This document shows positions 54,769 to 64,000 of a DNA stretch of 64,000 nt, one piece after another. A program made the translations under genes and the position numbers. The notes under the pieces are model-generated. The model did no database searches and had not been told where the DNA came from. It saw only the letters and a list, made by a program, of their open reading frames with translations. Every line of letters begins with the position of its first letter. The first letter of the stretch is position 1. Origin of the DNA: Clusia tigrina (Eukaryota; Arthropoda; Insecta; Diptera; Clusiidae); contig OV050030.1 in the NCBI GenBank assembly GCA_920105625.2, forward strand, positions 84,090,570-84,154,569, written 5' to 3'.

Positions 54769-57085
54769 GCTGGTGGCGAAGCTTTCAACGCCCAAGCAAT
54801 TGCAATGGGCTGAGAAATGTCTCCAGCTGCAGCTGCCGCCAACACTAGTCGAATTCAGTTCATGGCTTAACAATTTACGAAGAATGGCCAACATGGTATC
54901 AGACGCCTTACCAAGTACTTCTACACGATCAGCTGAGAATTTAAATTTAAATAAAAGATTCAACTCTAAGCCAAATGAAAATCGTCGTATCGCATATGTA
55001 AGCGTAGCTGAAAAAAGATGTAAAATATGCGACGGCCAATGCAGTAACGGAAGTAACTGCCGTAAATTTGCACAACTGGTCTTAGAAGAGAAATGGAACA
55101 AGATCAAAGAATTAAAACTATGTTTCGCGTGCTTGAAGATGGGACATCAGATGAGTCGATGCTTTACACGTAAAAGATGTGGCATTAGTGGGTGTCAAAG
55201 AACGCATCTTACACTGCTACATGGCGAGTCAAGGCAAATTGTACAGTCAAACATATCGGAGCCATCAACATCAATAATAGGCACTTCACAACAGGAGAAT
55301 AGAAATTGCCGTGCAGATTCCGAAAAAACTAGCGACGGGGTTCTATTCCAGATTATACCTGTGAAAATATATGGGAAGAATAAAATAATCCACACATATG
55401 CTTTCGTGGACGATGGAGCGAACATTAGCATGATTGAAAGGAGCCTGGCGGAAGAACTAGATATACATGGTCGGGAGGACACCCTAGACCTGCATTGGTT
55501 AAATAATGAAACAATAAGCGAAAAAACTGAAATAGTAGACATTGTCATTAGTGGAGTGGCGGAGGACTCTATAAAATACCAGATTAGCAAAGTGTTCACC
55601 TCATCAAGTCTATCATTGCCTACCCAAAGATTCAAAGCCAGTGAAGTGATAAAAGAGAATCCGTATCTAAGCAATTTGCCTATCGAAAGCTATAATGGTC
55701 AGCCAAAAATCATTATCAGTCTCATACACTCATTTTTAACAGTACCAATAGAGACCCCATATAGCCAACAGAGTCCTGGGCCTATTGCCGTTAAAACCAG
55801 ATTGGGTTGGATGGTGTATGGGCCAGTTAACACCAATGATAAGCCATGCATTAAGCGGTCATTCCATATACAAAAAAATTACTCTTATGCTGAAATTGAT
55901 GCAGTCAAAGAGATGAATGATAGGATGAAACAATATTTCAACATGGAAACATTTGGAATAAAACCAGACACGAAATTGATGCAATCCAAAGATGAAAAGA
56001 GGGCACTTGAAATATTACAAAAAACAACAAAAAGGAAGGGCGATCGATATGAGGCGGGGTTGTTGTGGAAAGAGGATTCTTTTTCATTCCCTAACAGTCT
56101 GGCGATGGCAATGAAAAGATTAGAAAGTGTTGAAAGAAAGATGAGGCAGGACTTAGAATATGCAACTGAATACAGAAAGAAAATAAACCATTATATAGAA
56201 GATGGATATGCAAGAAGACTTAAACCGGGAGAAGAAAAAATCTGTCCATCAAAATCATTTTATCTACCACACTTCGGAGTTAGAAATCCAAATAAAAATG
56301 GTATAAGAATCGTATTTGATGCCGCAGCTGAAATAAATAATATCTCTTTAAATAAAGCTTTATTATCCGGCCCAGAGTTAAACCAACCATTGATAGCTAT
56401 TCTCTTTAAATTCAGAGAAGCACCGATTGCTGTATGTGGCGATATAAAAGAGATGTTTCATCAGGTGTTAATAAATGAAAGAGACCAACAATATCAGCGA
56501 TTTCTATGGAGAGATGGAAACCCCACAAAACCCGTGGAAGTGTTTGTGATGGAGAGGATGATATTTGGTGCTACGTGTTCTCCGACAATTGCTCAATATA
56601 TAAAAAACAAAAATGCTGAAGACTATTCCAGTGAGATACCACGAGCCGTCGAAGGCATAATAAAACGACACTACGTTGATGATTATGTAGATTGCTTTGA
56701 GACAGAAGAAATGGCAATCCGGGTCGTCGGCGAAGTCATACGTATTCACAACGCTGGAGGATTCGAGCTGAGAAATATAATTTCAAATTCACCGAAAGTT
56801 GAAAGAGCGTTTGGTAGCGCGAACACTGCCATAAAGGAAGATGTAGCTATTGACGGCCGCGTGGACCGTATTCTGGGCATGTTTTGGCGTTCAAAGGCCG
56901 ATGAACTGGTGTTCGTATTCCAACTGGATAAGGTGCCACAACAAATAGTAAACTTCCATAAGAAACCAACCAAGCGTGAAGTACTTAGCGTCGTAATGTC
57001 CATCTTTGATCCACTTGGATTTCTGGGAAACTTTACGGTGACAGGAAAATTATTTATGCAAGCGATATGGAGGAGGGGGGCATAG
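54758..57085 (+). pseudogene. BEL/Pao gag end, protease, RT
   Basis: Frame of 775 residues. It starts with the capsid end, then a Cys-rich region (CKICDGQCSNGSNC, CFACLKMGHQMSRC, CGISGCQRTHLTLLH), protease with the BEL-type AFVDDGANISM, and RT with RIVFDAAAEINNISLNKAL, VCGDIKEMFHQVLI and catalytic RHYVDDYVD near 56680. It ends at QAIWRRGA because of a six-G run near 57075; the true continuation is GIGWDDPIPDELFERW. All RT motifs are intact. Confidence 0.92.
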
Positions 57086-57750
57086 GATGGGATGATCCAA
57101 TACCCGACGAACTGTTTGAGCGATGGAAGGCCTGGCAGGTGGAGTCAAAACAAGTGGAAAACTTTCGGATTCAACGCTGTTACCTGACAAATTTCGACAA
57201 TATTGCCCTGGACCTGCACGTTTTCGTAGACGCAAGTGAGGAGGCATGTGCAGTCATAGCGCACGTGAGAGCACAAACGCCTACAGGTATAGAGCTTGCA
57301 TTCGTAGCAGCAAAGAATAGTTGTGCTCCGACAGGACACCATTCAGTCCCGAAGTTGGAACTGCAAGCAGCCGTTATGGGCGTACGACTGAAGGATAGCG
57401 TAGTAAAATGCCATTCAATACAGTTTAATAAAATTAATTTTTGGAGCGATTCGCACACTGTAATAAGATGGATCAGAGCTGATCATCGGGTTTACAAACA
57501 ATACGTTGCAAATAGGGTCACCGAGATATTGGAAAGCAGTCAAAGGGAAGATTGGTTTTGGTGCCCAGGGGAACTAAACCCAGCAGATGAAGCAACGCGT
57601 GCATCATTTACAAGCCGAAGCAAGGCAACAGGTAGATGGAAAAATGGCCCGGAATTTTTGCTAAAAAGTAAAGAAGAATGGCCGAGTCAACTATTTATAA
57701 AAACTACTATGGACAGAAGCGAAGATGAATTGCGAGCCATATCTTATTGA
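57067..57750 (+). pseudogene. BEL/Pao RNase H part of pol
   Basis: Continues RT after the frame change: GWDDPIPDELFERWKAWQVE, then RNase H-like LDLHVFVDASEEACAVIAHV, KLELQAAVMGVRL, FWSDSHTVIRWI and LNPADEATRA. Asp, Glu and Asp catalytic positions are visible. It ends in a stop at 57750; integrase continues in the next frame (LIARQVKTIVPS). Confidence 0.9.
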
Positions 57751-59270
57751 TAGCCAGGCAAGTAAAAACAATTGTACCAAGTATTAATCGATTTTCAAAT
57801 TATAGACGTTTGAAGAGAACTATGGCGTGGATATTTCGCTACGTCCACAACTTAAAAGCAAAGGCTACCCAACGAGTACTACAGAAGGGTGAACTCATCG
57901 CCGAAGAAGAGTTGGCAGCTGAAAATCATCTCTGTAAAGTTGCTCAAATAAAAATATTTGCTGATGAGCATGCTAGTCTATATCAAAAAGGCGTGGTTCA
58001 AGTAACGAGCCAAATTAAAGCGTTAAACCCGTTTGTTGCTGAAGATGGTCTGTTACGAGTTGGAGGAAGGATCGAAAGAGCCACTTGGATACACGTCGAC
58101 GCCAAGCACCCGATAATACTTCCAAAGGAGCATCCGCTCACACGTTTGATAGTTGACTACTATCATCGGAAGTTTAATCACATTAACGTCTCAACGGTTA
58201 TCAATGAAATAAGACAACGCTTCTGGATTCCGTCGATAAGACGAGTAGTGAATGGAGTCCAAGCCCATTGTATGTTATGTAGACTGCGAAAAGCCCGCCC
58301 GCAACAGCCGCAAATGGGTAATTTGCCGATAGACAGAATAACACCCTACGTACGTCCATTCTCTTACACCGGAGTGGATTTCTTTGGCCCCTTAAGCGTA
58401 ACTGTTCGTCGACAAAAAGAGAAGCGTTGGGTCGCTTTATTTACGTGCTTAACCTGTCGTGCAATACATTTGGAGCTTGCCACTGATTTATCAAGTGATG
58501 CCTGTCTGATCTGCATACGCAATTTTATTAACCGCAGAGGAGTACCAGTGCAAATTCGCAGCGACAACGGCACCAATTTTGTGGGCCTATCAAAGGAGCT
58601 GCAACTTGCGAGGAAAGCCTTAGATGAAGATGCCATTAAGTTACACATAGCGCCAATGGGAATTAAGTGGATATTTAATACTCCAGCCAATCCTAGTGAA
58701 GGAGGTGCATGGGAGCGACTGGTTCAGTCAGTCAAAAAGACGCTGAACATTATACTGAAAGAACATGCGCCGCGAATAGACACATTATATAGTGTCTTAA
58801 TTGAAGCCGAAAACATTATTAACTCTAGACCATTAACTCATCTGCCGGTTACACCGGAAGAACCTGAACCGCTGACGCCGAACCATCTTCTGTTGGGCTG
58901 CATGAATTCTACACAGACGCCGGCAACTAACGAGCCGAGACTGATGTGTCTGCGAAAGCAATGGCGAGTGGCAGAAAATTTAAAAAATAATTTCTGGTCG
59001 CGGTGGCTAAAGGAGTACCTTCCGGATTTGACGCGGCGACGAAAGTGGTGCTTGCCTACGAAGCAACTGAGAATTGGTGATCTTGTGCTGATATGTGAGG
59101 TGAATGCAGCACGATCTCACTGGAGGCGTGGCAGAGTTGTGCAACTGTTTCATGGGTCTGATGGAATTGCGCGATCAGCTGAAGTCAAAACGGATTCTGG
59201 TGCCCTGAGGAGACCCGTGTCAAAGCTTGCTTTTTTGGACGTCGAGGTTGGTGGTAAAGCTTCCCTATAG
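57747..59270 (+). pseudogene. BEL/Pao integrase
   Basis: 507-codon open frame with no internal stop, but it lacks its own start because it is the end of the polyprotein. Zinc domain with YYHRKFNHINVSTVINEIRQ and CMLCRLRKARP; catalytic core with Asp in YTGVDFFGPL, Asp in IRSDNGTNFVG and Glu in PSEGGAWERLV; then NSRPLT and LTPNHLLLG, typical of BEL/Pao; C-terminal RIGDLVLICE and GIARSAEVKT. It stops 11 bases before the purine tract. Looks functional as a domain. Confidence 0.93.
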
Positions 59271-59280
59271 TGGTCACTTT

Positions 59281-59293
59281 ACGGAGGAGGGGA
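59281..59293 (+). other. BEL polypurine tract
   Basis: ACGGAGGAGGGGA immediately before the 3' LTR. Confidence 0.85.
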
Positions 59294-59718
59294 TGTTATT
59301 AATTGAATTATTATTTGAAATTCATATGTAGGTTATATTCATGTGAACGGGGCTTAATGCATTCGTTAATCATAAGTAAAAATGTATTGTATTTTTGTCT
59401 CGTTTGCACCTCAATGTAACTTAGTTTGTACTTTGACCTTTGGGACAGACGTTTTGCCGCCAAGTAAAGTAAATCCGTTTTGCTTAAACGGGTTTGCTTT
59501 ATTAGGTAGTCAATCGAGCAAGTCGCCGGAGGTCAAAAAAGGAGTAAGTTAATTTGTCTTTATATTTTATATTTTCTATATATATATATGTATGAATTTT
59601 TACGAATATAGAAAAATAAACAAAAGGATTTAGCAGTCATCGTGCCTGTGTTTGGAAGTTATTTGAGGGTGACTGCAAGAGTTCAATTTTCTAGACCTCT
59701 ACGCTCGGATCGTCGACA
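59294..59718 (+). repeat. 3' LTR of BEL element
   Basis: Same ends as the 5' LTR. Differences seen: TGCCTGTGTTTGGAAGTT versus TGCTTGTGTTTGGTACTT, and a shorter AT run. Confidence 0.93.
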
Positions 59719-59876
<158 letters not shown>

Positions 59877-60019
59877 GTTTGTCCCAATGTGGGACAATCA
59901 ATAAATTTGCTTAATTTTAGCCTTAGTAGTAGTTACAGAAAAATATACATATATACATTTTTAAAGCATGATTCATAATGACATTTAATTTAATGTAGTG
60001 TCATTTGGTGAACAATATT

Positions 60020-61025
60020 TTTTGTCAGTCCGTTTTTTGCCAATATGAATAGATTCGACAGTTTACCCACACGTGAAAATGGTCATGGGCGAAACATAGA
60101 CTTTCTAAATCCAGGCCCCAAATGGACATTCTCTGCTCTTTAGATTTGTAGATTGTCATAGCGAATGCCAAACGAATCGAGAATTTAAGCCGTTTGAATG
60201 GGATTGTACTCTCCGACGATATCATTGGATACGAGGCAACAAAACGATTTCTCCGTTAAATTTTCCGGTCCAAATTGTTGCTTCAATAACATTTCCGGTG
60301 ATCCGTTTGATGACCCAACGAGTACCGTTGCATAATCTGGGTGGGTTTAAATCACGAAGCAGACTTATTGGCGAACCAATCTTCAATCGAAGATTGTGTG
60401 GTAGCATTCCTGATATATCTAGTGAATCTAAAAATTCAGTTGGATAATTTACTGCTTCGTTTTCATCATCGACAGTGTCGATTAATTTGAAACACATCAG
60501 CTCGACTGGTAACGACTGTTGTATCTGAAAGTTAATTTGGTCAACATCAACATTTCTCGCTGCTAAAATAGCCGGGAAAACAGTCACAATTAATTCACGT
60601 TTTGAATTAACGCTGGTGCAGAAATTGTTTGGAAATTTTATGCATTGTGTGTTTGGATACAAATCTATTTCACTTTTGCCATCATCCAGAAATTGTTTAG
60701 AAAATATTTGTGCCGCCGGAACATATTGCAATTGTACTGGCATGTTGATAGTTAATCGAACTGTCTCGACGTATCGCCATTAAAATAATTGTTTTAAACA
60801 TGCGTTAATCACATCGGCATAAGTTGAGTGTGGAATAATAACTAGAATTGCCTGTCAGAAATCACCGGATAGTAGTAAGATAGCACCACCGAATAGTTTG
60901 TCGTTGTCGTTTAAATCTTGCATAGTTCTATGCAATGCTTCGAGTAAATGCTTATGAGCCATTTTACATTCATCCCAGATAATGATCGAACTCTTTTGTA
61001 ACACTGCAGCCATTCCGCTTTTTTT
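60020..61025 (-). pseudogene. Helitron PIF1-like helicase, C-terminal fragment
   Basis: Read leftward: KSSIIIWDECKMAHKHLLEALHRT (Walker B type IIWDE), LFGGAILLLSGDF, then the open stretch 60743-60222 with MPVQLQYVPAAQIFSKQF, PHNLRLKIGSPISLLRDLNP and LCNGTRWVIKRI, and finally FSIRLAFAMTIYKSKEQ and SRVGKLSNLFILAKNG. This is the helicase half of a Helitron RepHel protein, which unwinds DNA in rolling-circle transposition. The Rep nuclease and the Walker A end are missing, and there are stops and a frame change near 60225. No Helitron ends are seen around it. Confidence 0.85.
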
Positions 61026-61592
61026 AGTGCTACATATTGCGTATCAGTTTGTTACATTTGGTTAATATTTTTTCGTTTTTCGGCTCGATATTTGCTTGTT
61101 GCTGTCTGTCCGTAACTCCAAAGGAACATGCGGTTGCAGAAGAAGAAACACCGTAAACTATTAAATGTTGGTTCGCATGATACAATTCGAACATGTATGA
61201 AGCGATCAAAAACGGTGCACATAAGAACCACGTACATACATAAATATCAGATGTACATTCGATTAATCCCCAAACATTCATTGCTTCGTAAGCAACCGTA
61301 TGTTCGTTTCTTGTTCGGGTATGAAGATGTATATGAGTTCGCTTTTAATGTGTTCGTAACAGCAACAACATAAAAATTACCACAATTTTTTGGTTTCGAG
61401 TCGTTCGGGTATGTACATGTAGACGCGAACGCATACACATATCCGGACTTGAAACGAAAAACTTTGTTGTAATTTTTATGTTGTTGTTGCTATGAAAAAT
61501 TTAAAAACTTTAATTTCACTTGTGTTTATAAGCCGATTTTAATTTCGGAGATTAGCGTGGACGAACATCGTGACACATGATCTTTATATATT
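61026..61592. other. Unassigned sequence with a hairpin
   Basis: No recognisable gene. It contains an imperfect inverted repeat: AACAGCAACAACATAAAAAT (from 61351) pairs with ATTTTTATGTTGTTGTTGCT (about 61474-61493), with arms of roughly 40-45 bases around a loop of about 55. Confidence 0.6.
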
Positions 61593-61935
61593 AGAAAAAA
61601 AAGGAAAAGAAGAAAGAAGAAGAAGAAGAAAGAAGAAGAATAAGAAGAATAAGAAGAAGATTAGAAGAGAAGAGCAGAGAAGAAATGAAAAGAGACAAGA
61701 GAAGAGTCAAGAAGAGAAGAGACAAGAAGAGAAGAGAACAGAAGAGATGAGATGAGAAGAGAAGAGAAGAAAAGAGACAAGAGAAGAGACAAGAAGAGAA
61801 GAGACAGGAAAAGAAGAGACAAGAAGAGAAGAGACAAGAAGAGAAGAGACAAGAAGAGAAGAGACAAGAAGAGAAGAGACAAGAAGAGAAGGGAGGAGAA
61901 GAGAAGCAGAAGAGAAGAGACGAAGAAGGAAGATA
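61593..61935 (+). repeat. Purine-rich tract with 15 bp minisatellite
   Basis: About 340 bases almost entirely A and G on the plus strand. From 61786 to 61890 seven units of a 15-base repeat (GAGACAAGAAGAGAA) run in phase. The repeat length is a multiple of three, so open frames (RDKKR repeats on one strand, LLFLS on the other) arise by chance. Confidence 0.92.
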
Positions 61936-64000
61936 TAATATATGCTACTTGTATTAAGCTGAAAGCTCTCTACACATCGTATATTTATAATTAGATAAGT
62001 AAATAAACAAAAAAATACGCGAATATACCTAAATACTTTATAAATTTAATTATGGGAGGAGTCATCCCGGCTGTTTATTTGTTGGAACAAGCAATAATCA
62101 ATTTATTCAACTCAACCAATAATCGATGTAAACTTCCCAACGTTAACCTTGCAGCAATCGCGCATGGCTCAAACTTATTTTCTTTTCACGGTCACAACTA
62201 CTCCACCGTAAAAACTTTAGTCATATTTTGTTCTCCGTTAATTTTAGGCAGTAATTATAAAAGTGCAAGTCAGTTCGGTTTAATTAAAAGCATAATTAAT
62301 GGCCTTACGCTTAGTTCGTTTAGCTGCATTTTTGAAGATTTTTCTGAGATTGTTGAAACTGTTGTTATTTGGGACATACTGTCAAAAGTTTAGTTCCTTT
62401 ATGACCGGGAATTATTACCTCTTTTTAGCATTTTGGAAGTTTGTTTTAAAATACAAATGAAGTGACCCCCTAAAAATTTAATTTAAACGTAACCCTGATA
62501 TCATATGATTTATTTCACAATACACAAATAAATGCAAAATTGCAGAAAAAGGAAACAGCTGAATGCAACAGTATTGTAAAACACAGCTAAAACGCAACAT
62601 CAGCTGTGTTTATATTTAGACACGAGTTTTTGCTTAATCCACGAACTAAATTTGACTATGAATAATATAAACTCCGGATTATCTTATACAAAATATTATT
62701 ACATGTTAGCAAAGAACTATGAATAAGACTATTGGTGTCTGCGTCAAACGCAAAAGAAACATTTGCAAAGACCTCTCACTGCTTTTTAGAGTGGTGATAA
62801 ACTCAGGAAAAATGATTAATATCTTCAATTCAATTCAAGGGCTGTAAAAATATGGAAAATAAATTAGAAAGTAGCTTTACTAGAAGGTATATTAAAAAAC
62901 TGAACAATGGTATGTTGGAGTGAGAAATATCTTACCCAATCCGTTACTCTGTGCGTACCAAAAATAAAAGCATATAAATTGCAACACAGCTCCCTAATAT
63001 TATTATAATAATATTAGACTTCATAACTTCATAATAAATTAATTAAAAATATACAATAATACAATTCACTGCTTGCACAGTTTATTTCTTTAATTAAGCA
63101 TTTGAGTATTTTGGATAGTCGGTTTTTACAGAAATTTTTACAATTTATACTGAATATTTTTATCAATATAAATTTATATGATGTTCTCAGATTTCGGCGC
63201 AAAATATTTCAGTTAAACTAATAAACATTGATATATTCACAGATTTATTTCGGGACAGGATACTTTCTATTTTTTTTATTTCACAGTAATTTTCACATAT
63301 TTATTTTCAAAATGTATAACATTTTGATAGTTCGCATTCACAGCCTGTCTGCTGTTACGTAGAGGCACAGAACGAAAAATATATAAATACTGATGTGCGC
63401 AATCTTTTGTCTATCATTTGCTGCATTCTTGCAGCCCATCAGATACCCAGAATTCTCCAAAATGTTTGCAACCAGCTGACTGAGCGAATATTTTGTTCGC
63501 TACCGTACTCAACTCTTAATACAGCTGTTTGTAGAACTGCTGTTTACATATAAAGTGACAAATTATTGTAGCGGCCCATTCACAAACAAAGTTCGCTGTT
63601 TCACTCATCCGATAGGCAACCGATAGAAATAATCCAACCATTGTTGCTGCGAAAGTAAATGAACAGACATATCAGATGCTGATTGCATTCTAACAAATTG
63701 CCTATTTAACAGGTGTAAGGACTGAGACAGCGTTAGAAGCTTTGAAAGCAGTACGCAGAAATTAAACCATGACATATGCCATAAACACTTACGACTTAAA
63801 ACTTTGACTTTACTCAATCATCTGTTACGACCAAGCATATGAAGCTCACTGTCTGGGAGTATGCTTGACTTTACGAAAACTTTCGTGACTTGTCAACATA
63901 TTGAAATTAGATTCGCTACGAAAAGTCAACGAGTATTGAAAAACAGCTGATTAATTTTGACAAGATTTGAAATTGAAAACTTTGTGTTTTATGACAAAAA
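61936..64000. other. Unassigned AT-rich sequence to window end
   Basis: No element end, RNA gene or conserved domain recognised. A 113-residue open frame on the plus strand (62052-62393, MGGVIPAVYLLEQAIINLF...) and a 70-residue frame on the minus strand (63605-63817) have no feature that marks them as genes. A 24-base perfect palindrome lies at 62994-63017. This could be host intergenic DNA or degraded transposon. Confidence 0.5.

Larger units (their letters stand above)
52968..59718 (+). mobile_element. BEL/Pao LTR retrotransposon, near full length
   Basis: 6.75 kb element: 5' LTR 52968-53394, gag, pol (protease, RT, RNase H, integrase), purine tract, 3' LTR 59294-59718, flanked by GTATA on both sides (52963-52967 and 59719-59723). 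The LTRs differ by a handful of bases plus AT-run length, so the insertion is young. Three frame changes interrupt gag-pol. No TGG primer-binding site is evident after the 5' LTR. Confidence 0.93.

Noticed and set aside
61752..61994. Lys/Arg/Asp-rich 80-residue protein, with the Leu/Phe/Ser-rich frame opposite
   Set aside because: By-product of a 15 bp purine minisatellite whose period is a multiple of three.
62052..62393. 113-residue plus-strand frame as a host gene
   Set aside because: No domain, signal peptide, splice context or conserved motif that I can point to; this length is expected by chance over several kilobases.

Overview
The window looks like repeat-dense, gene-poor DNA from an insect, most plausibly a brachyceran fly. 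The basis is the combination of mdg3-, Osvaldo- and BEL-type LTR retrotransposons, a jockey-clade LINE with a gag-type ORF1, an RNase H-bearing LINE, mariner and Tc1 elements, hAT, PIF/Harbinger, Helitrons and very long (AT)n arrays. I see no host protein gene, rRNA, tRNA or CRISPR array. The species cannot be fixed from sequence alone; heterochromatin or a sex chromosome would fit but is inference.

Layout. 1-9570: an (AT)n array, then a composite block called D1 here (gypsy gag fragment, LTR segment, Harbinger remnant, spacer, hAT remnant) interrupted by a 2.26 kb Helitron (3826-6080), then a mariner element (8276-9569). 9571-23868: a second array and block D2, whose Harbinger part is split by a 5.2 kb LINE (12204-17449) with a 14 bp target duplication; D2 runs into a tandem array of about 1.82 kb hAT-derived units. 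23869-32171: a perfect (AT)n array of about 0.9 kb, an Osvaldo-like LTR retrotransposon on the minus strand, an inverted piece of its LTR, and two more (AT)n arrays. 32172-38455: block D3, inverted relative to D1 and D2, running further into gypsy gag, nucleocapsid and RT.

38456-50396: 3' part of a jockey LINE, an (AT)n array, an mdg3-like LTR element (40010-44940), another (AT)n array, a Tc1-like element with long inverted repeats (45447-46920), the 5' part of a jockey LINE with a small internal inversion, and the integrase end of a gypsy element. 50397-52635: an inverted partner of the D3 gypsy piece and a partial block D4. 52968-59718: a BEL/Pao element with near-identical LTRs and a GTATA target duplication, sitting in an (AT)n array. 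59719-64000: the rest of that array, a Helitron helicase fragment, a 15 bp purine minisatellite and about 2 kb with nothing recognisable.

The genes do not form a pathway. They are gag, pol and transposase genes of about a dozen element families, almost all broken. The strongest pattern is structural: nearly every long (AT)n array lies exactly at an element terminus, truncation point or inversion junction, and the composite block is repeated in direct and inverted orientation. Three insertions can be dated against paralogous empty sites inside the window: the Helitron, the RNase H LINE, and a 119 bp insert.
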